This document shows, in pieces, positions 52,948 through 62,376 of a DNA stretch of 64,000 nucleotides. The stretch lies in assembly GCA_045599185.1 (NCBI GenBank), contig JAZRVO010000029.1, positions 1 through 64,000 of the forward strand. The letters are read 5' to 3'. Position 1 is the stretch's first letter; each line of letters opens with the position of its first letter. The notes under the pieces were generated by a model. It saw only the letters and a program-made list of their open reading frames with translations. It made no database searches and was not told the DNA's origin. Position numbers and translations under genes: made by a program. Origin of the DNA: UBA1240 sp045599185 (GTDB lineage Bacteria > Spirochaetota > Spirochaetia > Treponematales > Treponemataceae).

Positions 52948-54583
52948 TTTATTTGAAAAAAACATGGCGGTTTTAAAAACTGCTGACCCGAATTTATTTG
53001 ATTATATCAGCTGCACAGCAACTGACACAAGTTGTTACGGCCAAAGCATTTACGCCAAAAACGGTGAATTAATTCCAGCCTTTGCGGATGGGAAAGCAAT
53101 GTATTCCCTTTACAATCCGCAAAGAGAATGTGAAAACTTTTTTCCTACCTGCCAGCCAGACGAAATTATGCGTTTTGTAACAGTTTTGGGGCTGGGCAAC
53201 GGTAAGGCAATAGAACTGGAATTGCAGAAAAAACAAAGCCGAATTTTAGCGATAGAAAATAATGCTGCCAGCATTAAACAGCTTTTTAGCGATTTTGATT
53301 TTACAAATTTGCTGAAAAATGAAAATTTTTGCCTTTGTACGCAGCAGAATTTATGTGAAAGATTGTGTTCTTTTTATTTGCCGCAATTACATGGCAATTT
53401 TTTGCAATTACAAAACCGTGTCTGGGTGCAGCATAATCAGGCAATTACAGAAAAAATAAATGAAAAAATAAAAACGGCATTAAAAAAAATAAGTGCCGAT
53501 TTTTCCGTTCAGGCTCATTTTGGGAAAATTTGGCAGCGTAATATTTTTGAAAATCTGGAATTACTTTCACAAACAAAAAATTGTGCAACATTCAATTTTA
53601 GCGGAAAAAAATACGCCAGCATAATTGCTGCCGGCCCAAGTTTGGATAAAAGCATAAAAAATCTTTATTCTAACCGCAGTGAAAATTTTATTATTGCTAC
53701 AGATACCGCGTCGCTGATTCTTTTACGGCATAAAATTGTACCAGATGTTGTTCTTACAATTGATGGGCAGAATATTTCTTACAGGCATTTTTTTGAAAAG
53801 TGTCCAGCCGATGCAACCATTTTTATTAATGACCTTTGTGCTTTACCGGCCGTTGCAAAAAAAAGCATTCAGAACAAAGATAAAGTTATTTTCACGCAAA
53901 ATTCTCATCCATTCTTACAGATTATAAACGAATATTTTGAACAGAAAAATCTTCCTTATCTTAATTTTGTTCAAACCAATTCTGGAACCGTGACAAATGC
54001 GGCTGTAGATTTTGCCCTGCAATGTGGTTTTGAAAAAATTATTTTGTACGGTGCTGATTTTGCCTACAGTTTGGGTAAGCCGTATGCAAGGGCTTCTTAT
54101 TTGGACGATACTTTTTACAACAATTCAACGCGCATAACTAACGGCGAGACAGCTTTTACTGCCTTAATGTTTAGAACCGAATTAACGGAAAAAAGCAAAA
54201 ATGTTTTTACCAGCGATGTACTTCAGTCCTATGAAGACAGCCTGACAAACTATTTGGAAAATCTAAAAAATCCCGTAACGGTTTATAAGGCCAAAGAAGA
54301 GAAAATTGAGGTCGTTTTTGATAATTCTGATAGAATTCGGCAAAACGGCAGGCAAATAAAATGCAAAAAAAAATTTGAAAACGTTCAGATGGCCTTTGAT
54401 TTTGCCGATTTTAAAGTATGGTTTTCTACCCGGCTGAAAAATGCTGATATTTTCAATGATGCTGCTTTGCAAAGGGCTTTATTGCCTTTCGCGGCCTGGT
54501 GTCAGCACAAAAAATTATACAAAAGCGGGCAGGATTCTTTTTTAGTGGTGCTTGAACTGGCAAAAAAGCAGCTGCTGAAATAA
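52931..54583 (+). CDS. DUF115 / Maf-type motility-associated glycosyltransferase, second copy
   Basis: 550 residues, overlapping the first copy's end by 17 bases. The core reads ASIIAAGPSLDKSIKNLYS (about 234-252), KIVPDVVLTIDGQNISYRHF (about 271-290), TNSGTVTNAAVDFALQCGF and IILYGADFAYSLGKPYAR, all matching the DUF115 domain. The N-terminal part (about 75-160) contains FVTVLGLGNGKAIELEL, resembling the second Rossmann-like domain of long Maf proteins. Paired Maf genes are seen in other spirochaetes and may act on different sites or as a complex. Likely cytoplasmic. Confidence 0.88.
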   Translation: MSQTNNLFEKNMAVLKTADPNLFDYISCTATDTSCYGQSIYAKNGELIPAFADGKAMYSLYNPQRECENFFPTCQPDEIMRFVTVLGLGNGKAIELELQKKQSRILAIENNAASIKQLFSDFDFTNLLKNENFCLCTQQNLCERLCSFYLPQLHGNFLQLQNRVWVQHNQAITEKINEKIKTALKKISADFSVQAHFGKIWQRNIFENLELLSQTKNCATFNFSGKKYASIIAAGPSLDKSIKNLYSNRSENFIIATDTASLILLRHKIVPDVVLTIDGQNISYRHFFEKCPADATIFINDLCALPAVAKKSIQNKDKVIFTQNSHPFLQIINEYFEQKNLPYLNFVQTNSGTVTNAAVDFALQCGFEKIILYGADFAYSLGKPYARASYLDDTFYNNSTRITNGETAFTALMFRTELTEKSKNVFTSDVLQSYEDSLTNYLENLKNPVTVYKAKEEKIEVVFDNSDRIRQNGRQIKCKKKFENVQMAFDFADFKVWFSTRLKNADIFNDAALQRALLPFAAWCQHKKLYKSGQDSFLVVLELAKKQLLK

Positions 54584-54594
54584 CGGAGTTTTTT

Positions 54595-55875
54595 ATGAGT
54601 AACAAATCGACCATTGTTTTTTCAATACTTATAATTTTTATTTTTTCATTGGGGATTTTTTATTTTGGCATTAACATAGCCGGTGACTTAAAGCAAAACG
54701 CAAACGTTGCAGAAAGTGTATTTAAAAATCTTGTTGAACAGGTTGAAACAGAAAAAAATTCTTCGGTATTTTTGTCAGAAAAATATTTGAATAATATTGT
54801 AGATTATGCAAAAAATAACCAGAATATAGCCGCCTTGACGTTAAAAGGCAAGGAAAACGGTAAAGACGTAACATATTTGGTGTATCCGGTTAATTCGCGG
54901 TATTTTGCAGGCAACGGCATTAGCGGTTCAATTGAAGTAAACAACAACGCCATGCGCAAATTTAACCACACAATGAAAAACGGCTTTAAAAATGAATTTT
55001 ATGTTGATGCTGCCGTTTATTTAATTACGCCTCAAAAAGTGTTTGATTATGCTCTTTTCAGCCTTTGCATTATTGGTTTTGGCACTTTACTTGCCTTAAT
55101 TTGTGTTCTTACTTACAAAAAAACAGGCACAAAAGGTTCAATTGAAAAACAAACAGAAGCAAACACTGAAAAAAATAACGATTATTCAGAAAATAAAGCT
55201 GAAACTGTTGCAGAAAATACGGAAAAAACAAAAAAACAGGAAGTAAAAGTATCTGCCAAAGAATCAGACACAGCTGCACAGCAGAGTCAGAACAATTTTG
55301 TGCCCCAATACGCCAATCGGCGCATTGATCCGCTGGGACTGTTTTCACCTGCAACCGGTTTAAGCTGGGAATCGTATCTTGAAAACCGTCTTGATGCTGA
55401 GTTGGTTCGTGCTGCTTCTTCAGAGCAGGAACTGGCATTGATTTATATTCGGCCTGTTGATGTCTGCCACAATCATCCATGTGCCAAGGAAATTGCGTCA
55501 GTTTTGATTGACTGCTTTGGATTTAGGGATTTGCTTTTTGAATTTGGTGATGACGGTTACATTTGTATTTTGCAGAACTGTTCAGTTACCAAATGTTTAA
55601 GCATTTGCGAACACCTTTATCAAAATCTTGCAAACATTGTTAAAAACTTCGGTTTTGAAACGGAACTTGTAATGGGCGTTTCAACCCGCAGCATGCGCCT
55701 TATTTCTGGTATTCGCCTTGTAAAAGAAGCGATGGAAGCTGTAAACAAAGCACTTGAAGAGCCGGAATTGCCTATAGTTGCTTTTAAGGTGAACCCGGAA
55801 CGCTATCGCCAGTTTTTGAATGAAGAAGTAACAAGAAGTGCTTTTTACGAAGGCGAACCAAACGACCAGCAGTAA
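54595..55875 (+). CDS. Membrane protein with degenerate GGDEF domain
   Basis: 426 residues. Two membrane helices (about 8-29 and 152-172) flank an extracytoplasmic sensor of about 120 residues. A Lys/Glu-rich linker (about 178-240) leads to a cytoplasmic domain whose pattern follows the diguanylate cyclase fold: SPATGLSWESYLENRLDAEL, LALIYIRPVD, then FEFGDDGYICILQ where GGDEF would be, and ELVMGVSTRSM. The active-site motif reads GDDGY, so cyclase activity is unlikely; it may bind nucleotides or partners. Eleven bases after the second Maf gene, and last in the operon. Confidence 0.78.
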   Translation: MSNKSTIVFSILIIFIFSLGIFYFGINIAGDLKQNANVAESVFKNLVEQVETEKNSSVFLSEKYLNNIVDYAKNNQNIAALTLKGKENGKDVTYLVYPVNSRYFAGNGISGSIEVNNNAMRKFNHTMKNGFKNEFYVDAAVYLITPQKVFDYALFSLCIIGFGTLLALICVLTYKKTGTKGSIEKQTEANTEKNNDYSENKAETVAENTEKTKKQEVKVSAKESDTAAQQSQNNFVPQYANRRIDPLGLFSPATGLSWESYLENRLDAELVRAASSEQELALIYIRPVDVCHNHPCAKEIASVLIDCFGFRDLLFEFGDDGYICILQNCSVTKCLSICEHLYQNLANIVKNFGFETELVMGVSTRSMRLISGIRLVKEAMEAVNKALEEPELPIVAFKVNPERYRQFLNEEVTRSAFYEGEPNDQQ

Positions 55876-55920
55876 TGAAAATTAAGTTAACTTTACTTTA
55901 TAAATAATGACACTTGCATA

Positions 55921-55957
55921 AAAAAAGCGGACAATTTTTGAAGTTGTCCGCTTTAAA
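55921..55957. terminator. Bidirectional terminator after the Maf operon
   Basis: Perfect 11-bp arms AAAGCGGACAA (55924-55934) and TTGTCCGCTTT (55944-55954). A run of A upstream allows termination of leftward transcripts (the TPR lipoprotein operon) as well as rightward ones. Confidence 0.82.
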
Positions 55958-56040
55958 CTACTGTTCAATATTAATTAAACATCTTGATAACGAGCATCGA
56001 AAATCAATCATTCTTTCAAGAATCGAAAAACAGTAATCTT

Positions 56041-56766
56041 TTAATCAAATTCTGACATCCAGTCTGGCATGTCAAAATCGTCTTCAGGTTCAGGCCGTTT
56101 GCTGGTTTTAGAACCAGTATTGTTTTTGCCCGAATCGTCAGTTACTGTTGAAGTATTACTTGCTGCATTTTCAGCCGTAACATTATCGGCGAAAGTTTCT
56201 TTACCATTTTCTTTATCTTCGGAATGCTGAAGTTTCTTCTGCATTTCATTGGTAAAATTATCCTTGCCAAAACGTGCCAAATAAACCGAAAGCTGTGTTT
56301 GCACTTCAGCTTTTAAATCATTGGCATACAATGTTTTAATGTAATTGCGCATCAACTTTGCATCGGTCGGGTTGTCGGCTGCAAGTTCTTCATACAGCTT
56401 GCAACCTTCTTCAAGATTGCCGTTCATTAAAGTTGTATACGCCAAAGCCTCTTTTACAGACCGGTTCGATTCATTTTTTTTCAGCAAAGTGTCAAAAATT
56501 GGCAGCGCATCGCTGTATTTGCCGCTTAAAGCATAGGAGCACGCAAGTTTATAACTTACCACATCAGCATAATTTTTGCTTTTCAATGCTTTTTGATAAT
56601 ATTCCGCCGCTTTGTCATAAATTCCGCGTTCAAAAAAAGCGTCTGCAACCGCCGCGTTTTCAGCACATTCATTCTCCAAACGAAGATTCTGTTCGTTTGG
56701 AAGGCTTGAACATGAAAATAAGGTGAAAATAACAAAACCAAATGCAAGAAATTTTGCAAATTTCAT
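56041..56766 (-). CDS. TPR-repeat lipoprotein
   Basis: 241 residues. Signal with lipobox: KFLAFGFVIFTLFSCSS, acylated Cys near residue 19. TPR-like helix pairs follow (about 40-155): ADAFFERGIYDKAAEYYQKAL, YKLACSYALSGKYSDALPIF and EALAYTTLMNGNLEEGCKLYEEL. The C-terminal ~60 residues are Asn/Thr/Asp-rich and probably disordered, ending with a DFDMPDWMSEFD acidic tail. Probably a periplasmic scaffold or assembly factor; the partner is unknown. It overlaps the phosphoribosyltransferase gene by one base, so it is the last gene of that operon. Confidence 0.85.
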   Translation of the reverse strand: MKFAKFLAFGFVIFTLFSCSSLPNEQNLRLENECAENAAVADAFFERGIYDKAAEYYQKALKSKNYADVVSYKLACSYALSGKYSDALPIFDTLLKKNESNRSVKEALAYTTLMNGNLEEGCKLYEELAADNPTDAKLMRNYIKTLYANDLKAEVQTQLSVYLARFGKDNFTNEMQKKLQHSEDKENGKETFADNVTAENAASNTSTVTDDSGKNNTGSKTSKRPEPEDDFDMPDWMSEFD

Positions 56767-57830
56767 CAGTCTAAAACCGTCTGTTCAATTTTACGCAGCT
56801 GAGAACGGTACAAACCGGCAATATTTGAACCGTAATCTGCAATAAGCTGAATAATATTGCGCGGAGTTTCGGCACTGTCGCAGCCATTCAAACGGTCACC
56901 GGCATCGCCCAAGCCAGGCAAAATATAGGCAGAATTATTCAAAACCGGATCCATCCACAAAGTGTAAACTGTACAGTTATCCAAGGCACGAACAACACGC
57001 AAAGCACCTTTCAGCGCAGCAATAACGTTAAAAAAACTGATTGACTTTGGTTTTACACCATTATCCAGCAAATATCTTACAACTGTTACCAAAGAACCGC
57101 CGGTTGCATTCATAGGGTCTGCAAAAATCAAATCTTTACCGTTCAGTTCTTCCAGATTAAAGAAAGAATTATCCAAATCAAGCACATATTCCATGTCAGA
57201 TTCATGCTTTGAATCATCGCGCTTAATTTTGAACAGTGCAAACGGCGTTACATAACCGTGAGAAGAATATTCTTCAATTTCTTTTGACATAATCATTGAA
57301 GGCAAAAGCGCACCGCGCAGCATTACGCACATCACGGTATTTTCAATTTTGCTGTCAATGTCCGGAATTTTGTGTACCGAATACTGCTGAACAGGAATTG
57401 TTACAGGGGTTTTTACAACCAGATAGTTCTTGCTTTCAGAATGAGCACCGCCATAAGCAAGCCTGAAAAGCATTTCATAAGCACGCTGAGAATAGTAAAT
57501 GAACTCCTGATGAGAAGTTTTACTGTCGCGTAATTTGGCAATTACACGAGAAGCTTCTGCGTGTGATTCTTCTTCAGTTTCAAAAGAAAAAACTTTCAAG
57601 CCCGGAACTTCCTTGCAGATTTCCTGCATAAGTTGTCCCATTTCGTTGTAAACTTCAATTACTTTTTTTTCTTCATTTGCCAGTTCACTGCTGAAACCGC
57701 CATTTGAAAGCACTTTAAACGAAGCCTGAGCTTTTTCGTAAAGTTTGTCCATTCTGGACAAATATTCCTGATCTTTCTCGGTCAAATAACCGTCAAGAGA
57801 TTCTGCTTTTAAGATAATTTTATTGCTCAT
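56766..57830 (-). CDS. Uracil phosphoribosyltransferase with long N-terminal extension
   Basis: 354 residues versus about 210 for typical UPRTases. The C-terminal ~215 residues hold the enzyme: VMCVMLRGALLPSMIMS, the PRPP loop DPMNATGGSL (canonical DPMLATGGS), and the uracil-binding PGLGDAGDRLNG. The N-terminal ~135 residues are helical and charged (ADEKEKV-like, with a Glu-rich segment TEEESHAEASRVIAKL), without a recognised family. The reaction salvages uracil to UMP. It lies between two lipoprotein genes with an 11-base overlap upstream, which is an unusual context for this enzyme. Confidence 0.86.
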   Translation of the reverse strand: MSNKIILKAESLDGYLTEKDQEYLSRMDKLYEKAQASFKVLSNGGFSSELANEEKKVIEVYNEMGQLMQEICKEVPGLKVFSFETEEESHAEASRVIAKLRDSKTSHQEFIYYSQRAYEMLFRLAYGGAHSESKNYLVVKTPVTIPVQQYSVHKIPDIDSKIENTVMCVMLRGALLPSMIMSKEIEEYSSHGYVTPFALFKIKRDDSKHESDMEYVLDLDNSFFNLEELNGKDLIFADPMNATGGSLVTVVRYLLDNGVKPKSISFFNVIAALKGALRVVRALDNCTVYTLWMDPVLNNSAYILPGLGDAGDRLNGCDSAETPRNIIQLIADYGSNIAGLYRSQLRKIEQTVLD

Positions 57831-58812
57831 TTTTTACCCCTATCGTACTAATCAAGCTTCCAAGGTCAATAATCCAATCGCTAATCAAAATTTCACAATC
57901 GTTGCCGGCACTTACACTTGGGGTAATGCCAGCTGCAACAGGCTGAACCTGCTGAAAAAAACGGTTGAGAACGGCAACATTTGGTCGAACAAAACGTTTG
58001 TCAGTAGTTTGTAAAGTTGCGTTAATTTTGTACAGCAAGGAATTTGAATCAACAGAAGAATTTTCTATCTTTTCCATTGTTCCAAAAGCATACTGAAGCG
58101 GCAAACGTGCGCTGCCACCCAGCATCATTGTTACAATTGGTTCAGCTTTTGCAACATACCAGTCAATCTTGCTGTCTTCTTCAGAATTAAACATCAAATC
58201 GATGATTTCTTCTTTCCAGTCTGGTTTATAAACTTCACCTTTCTGTGTCTGTTCCTGCGCCAAAAGCATTCCAGACAAATAGTCTGTATCAGCAAAACAG
58301 TAACCGGTCAGAGGAATGTCTATAAAGAATTTTCCGTCGCGATTATAGAAATATTCGTAAACGCGGTCTTTCTGCTCTTCCTTTACCTGCCTGAACCCGT
58401 TGCCATTTGTAAAAAGCATGCTGCGGTAACTGGTAGGAAACGCGCCCGTGGCGCAAAACTGAAAAACCGGTTCGGCTTCAGCATCAAACAGAAAATCCAG
58501 ATTTGCATCAAGGTAAAAAAACTTTGTTTTTTCAAGCAGCTGTTTAACAGAAAACTTTGACATACCCGGTGCAACTTTCTGAACTACGGCAGAAAAAAGT
58601 TCTTCATTTCCGACAACTGGAAAAGTTAAGTACAAATCTTTGTCAAAATCAAAATACTCGTAAGGGTGTGCAATTCGCGGTTCGGCAGGCTGGGTTTGAA
58701 TTTTACTGTCTGCCGTTTTTACATTGCCGGAACTTGCACACGATGCAAAAAAAACGGCAAAAACTGCCGCCATGAGAACACAGCGGCACACACACAGCTT
58801 AGGCGCGTTCAA
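57820..58812 (-). CDS. Lipoprotein of unknown function downstream of ileS
   Basis: About 330 residues using a TTG start at 58812, which has a strong GGAAGG site six bases away inside the end of ileS; an upstream in-frame TTG at 58845 has none. The resulting signal reads KLCVCRCVLMAAVFAVFFASC with lipobox Cys near residue 25. The mature body includes YEYFDFDKDLYLTFPVVGNEELFSAVV and DFLFDAEAEPVFQFC, FFIDIPLTGYCF, then SARLPLQYAFG. No family is recognised, but the alternating pattern suggests a folded periplasmic domain. It overlaps ileS by 14 bases and the phosphoribosyltransferase by 11. Confidence 0.75.
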   Translation of the reverse strand: MNAPKLCVCRCVLMAAVFAVFFASCASSGNVKTADSKIQTQPAEPRIAHPYEYFDFDKDLYLTFPVVGNEELFSAVVQKVAPGMSKFSVKQLLEKTKFFYLDANLDFLFDAEAEPVFQFCATGAFPTSYRSMLFTNGNGFRQVKEEQKDRVYEYFYNRDGKFFIDIPLTGYCFADTDYLSGMLLAQEQTQKGEVYKPDWKEEIIDLMFNSEEDSKIDWYVAKAEPIVTMMLGGSARLPLQYAFGTMEKIENSSVDSNSLLYKINATLQTTDKRFVRPNVAVLNRFFQQVQPVAAGITPSVSAGNDCEILISDWIIDLGSLISTIGVKNEQ

Positions 58813-61800
58813 TTTTTGCCTTCCAGTTTTCGTTACCGGCTTCAATTGTTACGCCGTCAAGGTTTTCAACCCATTCAGCACTAACTGCCAATGTTTCGTT
58901 AGAAATAAAATCTTCAAACATTTCAAATGCTTTTTTAAGATTTGCAGAACCAGAAGCAGTAATTTTAATTCTGTCAGTAACTTCAAGACCAGTTTCTTTG
59001 CGCAAATTCTGCACGCCGCGAATAAAGTCGCGTGCAAAGCCTTCAAGCATAAGTTCTTCCGTAATTTCAGTATCAAGGGCAACGGTCAAAGTTCCGTCGT
59101 TAAGAACTTTAAGGTTTGCTTTTTCAATGCGTTCAACAATAATTTTGTCAGCATTCAGTTCTACGTTTTTGCCTTCAACATCAAGGGAAATTGTAGAACC
59201 GTCAATAATTGACTGAATTACGTCAGCTTCAAGAGTCATGATTTTTGCAGAAGCAGCTTTCATCAACGGACCAAGTTCCTTACCCAATGTGCGGAAGTTG
59301 GCTTTTGCCTTGTATTCAACCAGTTCGTCTTCTTTTTCGTGGAAAACAAGTTTCTTAACGTTCAGTTCTTCGCGAATAGAATCTTCCATTTCCAGAAGAA
59401 CTTTCTTTTCTTCCGGGTTGCGTGTTACAAGTTCTACGCTCTTCAGCGGTTGGCGAATTTTAAGATTGAACTGATAGCGCAGGCTTCTTCCCATTGAAAC
59501 GGCTTTCTGAACAGTGTCCATTTTGAACTCAATGGCTTCATTGCGGAACGATTCGTTGTAAACCGGGTAATCGCACAAATGAACAGAAATCGGGTCTTTT
59601 TCGCTGCGCAGGTTAAGCCACATGCTTTCGGTAATGAACGGAACAACAGGTGCTGCAACCATTGCAAAAATCTTCAATGCGGCATACAAAGTTTCGTAAG
59701 CTTCGTTTTTGTCACCATCATTTTCACTTTTCCAGAAACGGCGGCGGCTGCGGCGAATGTACCAGTTGTTAAGCTGGTCTACAAAAGAAACAATCGGGTC
59801 AATCGCTTTTGAAAGGTCGTATTCGTCCAAAGCTTCGCTAACTTCTTTTACCATTTTCTGCGTAACAGACAAAATCCAGCTGTCCAGCGGATTATCAGGT
59901 GCAGCACAGGCTTTTCCGTCGGTTACGAAGTATTTGCCGGTGCATGTTACTTTATCAATATTTGCGTAGGTTACAAAGAAGCTGTAACTGTTCCACAGCG
60001 GAATAAGAATGCTTTTAAGAACATCGCGAACACCGTCGTCGCTGTAACGAATTTCATCGGCCTTAACAACCGGCGAATGCATAAGGAACAAACGGATTGC
60101 GTCTGCACCAAATTTGTTGATTGCTTCAACAGGGTCTGTGTAGTTACGCAATGATTTACTCATTTTGCGGCCGTCGGAAGCAAGAACAATGCCGTTTACA
60201 ATACAGTTCTGGAAAGCCGGTTTATCAAAAATCAAGGCAGCAAGAACTGTAAGCGTGTAGAACCAGCCGCGTGTCTGGTCGAGACCTTCGCTGATGAAGT
60301 TTGCAGGAAAATGGCTTTCAAAAAATTCTTTATTTTCAAAAGGATAATGCTGCTGACCGTAAGGCATTGAACCAGATTCAAACCAGCAGTCAAAAACTTC
60401 TGGAATACGGCGCATTGTGCCTTTTCCGCATTTAGGACATTTGAAAGTAATCTTGTCTACAAACTGCTTGTGCAAATCATCCGGGTAAATTCCGCTCAAA
60501 TCTTTCAGTTCCTGGCGGCTTCCAACACAAACACGGTGATTACATTTAGGGTCGTCACACTTCCAGATAGGAATCGGGTTACCCCAGTAACGGTTGCGGC
60601 TAACAGCCCAGTCGCGGCTGCCGGCAAGCCATTTACCAAAGCGGCCTTCTTTAATGTGTGCAGGCTGCCATTTAATGCTGCTGTTGGCGCGAAGGAGTTC
60701 ATCGTGGTGGTCTGCAACCTTTACAAACCATGAACCGATACCGCGGTAAATAAGCGGCGAATCACAGCGCCAGCAGTGCGGATACGAGTGCATTACAGTT
60801 TCGCGCTTAACAAGCTTACCCTCTTTCTTAAGGCGATCCATAATGTCTTTATCGCAGTCTTTTACAAAACGGCCGGCATAATCCGGAACTTCGTCTGTAA
60901 ACTTACATTCTGCATCAATTGGCTGAACGTTTGGAACGCCCGAACCGCGGAAAACCTTGTTATCTTCTTCACCAAATGCAGGCGCAATATGAACAATACC
61001 AGTACCGTCTTCAGTAGAAACATAATCCGCGTTCAGCATGCGGAAAGCACCGGTTGTGCAAGGCTGGCCAGATTTTTCAGCACAAACCTTCGGGTCTGCA
61101 AGGTTTTCAAAATAGTTGAAAAGAGGTTCATAAGTTGCGCCAAGAAATTCTGCACCTTTATGTGTCCAGATAATCTCGTAATCTTCTTCTTTTTTGAAAT
61201 ATGCACTGATGCGTGCCTTGGCAAAAATATAGAAAGTTCCGTCAGACTTGTCGCGAAGTTTTACATATTCAACTTCCGGTCCCATACAAAGACCAAGGTT
61301 AGAAGGCAGTGTCCACGGTGTGGTTGTCCATGCAATGAAATATGTATTTTCCAAATCGCTGTCACCAATTGCTGCCGGCAAAGACTTAACCTTAAAGCGA
61401 ATCGTAACGGCCGGATCCTGCTTGTCCTTATAGCCCTGTGCAAGTTCGTGGGAAGACAGAACGGTTGAACAGCGCGGACAGTAAGGCAGAATGTACTGAC
61501 CTTCATAAATTAAACCTTTATCCCATAATGTTTTGGCAACCCACCAGATGCTTTCCATAAACTCAGGGTTCATGGTTTTGTAGTCGTTGTCAAAATCAAC
61601 CCAGCGGCCCATGCGCGTAATGGTTTTGCGCCATTCAGCAGTGTAACGCAAAACAGAAGCCTTACAGGCATCGTTGAATTTTTCAATTCCGTACTGTTCA
61701 ATTTCGTGCTTAGAGTTTAAGCCGAGTTCTTTTTCAATAAGATTTTCTACAGGCAAACCGTGGCAGTCCCAGCCGAAACGGCGGTCAACACGCTTGCCTT

Positions 61801-62023
61801 TCATTGTCTGATAGCGCGGAATAATGTCTTTAATTGTAGATGGAATAAAATGGCCGAAATGCGGCAGACCTGTTGCAAATGGAGGACCGTCATAAAATAC
61901 GTATTCTTCGGCACCTTCACGCTGCGAAACCGATTTTTTGAAAACCTCATTATCTTCCCAAAACTTCAAAACTTTTTCTTCTTGTTCCGGAAAACTTACC
62001 TTTGGATCTACTGATTCGTACAA
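58799..62023 (-). CDS. ileS: Isoleucyl-tRNA synthetase, eukaryote-like (type 2)
   Basis: About 1074 residues from the TTG at 62023, chosen because GGAGGA lies five bases upstream; longer in-frame starts give an N-terminus unlike IleRS. Seen: the HIGH-type PPFATGLPHFGHF (about 50-62), the CP1 editing domain, the KMSKS motif GRKMSKSLRN, and CGKGTMRRIPEVFDCWFESGSMP, a signature of the eukaryotic/type-2 group that tolerates mupirocin and is known in spirochaetes. The C-terminal anticodon domain ends ENWKAKIERA. A leader of about 150 bases is predicted. It begins a four-gene minus-strand operon. Confidence 0.95.
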   Translation of the reverse strand: MYESVDPKVSFPEQEEKVLKFWEDNEVFKKSVSQREGAEEYVFYDGPPFATGLPHFGHFIPSTIKDIIPRYQTMKGKRVDRRFGWDCHGLPVENLIEKELGLNSKHEIEQYGIEKFNDACKASVLRYTAEWRKTITRMGRWVDFDNDYKTMNPEFMESIWWVAKTLWDKGLIYEGQYILPYCPRCSTVLSSHELAQGYKDKQDPAVTIRFKVKSLPAAIGDSDLENTYFIAWTTTPWTLPSNLGLCMGPEVEYVKLRDKSDGTFYIFAKARISAYFKKEEDYEIIWTHKGAEFLGATYEPLFNYFENLADPKVCAEKSGQPCTTGAFRMLNADYVSTEDGTGIVHIAPAFGEEDNKVFRGSGVPNVQPIDAECKFTDEVPDYAGRFVKDCDKDIMDRLKKEGKLVKRETVMHSYPHCWRCDSPLIYRGIGSWFVKVADHHDELLRANSSIKWQPAHIKEGRFGKWLAGSRDWAVSRNRYWGNPIPIWKCDDPKCNHRVCVGSRQELKDLSGIYPDDLHKQFVDKITFKCPKCGKGTMRRIPEVFDCWFESGSMPYGQQHYPFENKEFFESHFPANFISEGLDQTRGWFYTLTVLAALIFDKPAFQNCIVNGIVLASDGRKMSKSLRNYTDPVEAINKFGADAIRLFLMHSPVVKADEIRYSDDGVRDVLKSILIPLWNSYSFFVTYANIDKVTCTGKYFVTDGKACAAPDNPLDSWILSVTQKMVKEVSEALDEYDLSKAIDPIVSFVDQLNNWYIRRSRRRFWKSENDGDKNEAYETLYAALKIFAMVAAPVVPFITESMWLNLRSEKDPISVHLCDYPVYNESFRNEAIEFKMDTVQKAVSMGRSLRYQFNLKIRQPLKSVELVTRNPEEKKVLLEMEDSIREELNVKKLVFHEKEDELVEYKAKANFRTLGKELGPLMKAASAKIMTLEADVIQSIIDGSTISLDVEGKNVELNADKIIVERIEKANLKVLNDGTLTVALDTEITEELMLEGFARDFIRGVQNLRKETGLEVTDRIKITASGSANLKKAFEMFEDFISNETLAVSAEWVENLDGVTIEAGNENWKAKIERA

Positions 62024-62177
62024 AATATCCTCCAAAACTGCCAAAATGCAGGTTAATTTACATGTTTCTGCAAAGAACAGAACCGACAAAACTTACCGAA
62101 AAACGGAAAAAATGCCGTTCGTAAAGGCTTGCTGCAAAGCATAAAAACTAAACGCAGGCAAAAAACTCTTTGCACAA

Positions 62178-62206
62178 ATAATATAAATTATGCCATAACT
62201 TTGCAA
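62178..62206 (-). promoter_or_regulatory. Promoter of the ileS operon
   Basis: Minus strand: TTGCAA (62206-62201), 17 bases, TATTAT (62183-62178). Transcription would begin near 62171, leaving about 148 bases before the TTG start of ileS. Confidence 0.45.
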
Positions 62207-62340
62207 AATATTCTATAGCCAATTTTTCCATTAAATTTTCATTAAATACGTACAAAACAAGGTGAAAAAACCCAAAACAGCGCACCGCACAACCGCCCAA
62301 AGCCTTTGAATAACCGGTTTTTACAAATTTCGGGCACCTA

Positions 62341-62369
62341 TTCCATATTTGCAGAAATTTGTGTACAAT
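62341..62369 (+). promoter_or_regulatory. Possible promoter of rex, predicted leaderless
   Basis: TTCCAT (62341-62346, poor -35), 17 bases, TACAAT (62364-62369), seven bases to the ATG at 62377. No Shine-Dalgarno. Confidence 0.35.
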
Positions 62370-62376
62370 TTACAGA

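Larger units (their letters stand above)
62024..62376. other. 353-base divergent region between ileS and rex
   Basis: No gene. Holds the predicted ileS promoter (62178-62206, minus) with a ~150-base leader containing one small ACGG/CCGT hairpin but no T-box signature, and the rex promoter (62341-62369, plus). Confidence 0.6.

Noticed and set aside
60776..61468. 230-codon plus-strand ORF inside ileS
   Set aside because: Antisense shadow of a well-supported IleRS; composition not protein-like.
62024..62171. T-box leader for ileS
   Set aside because: No T-box sequence or specifier/antiterminator structure was recognised.
62355..62376. TTGTGTACAATT as a Rex-operator-like site before rex
   Set aside because: Only the TTGTG half resembles TTGTGAAN4TTCACAA; the other half-site is missing, so autoregulation is not supported.
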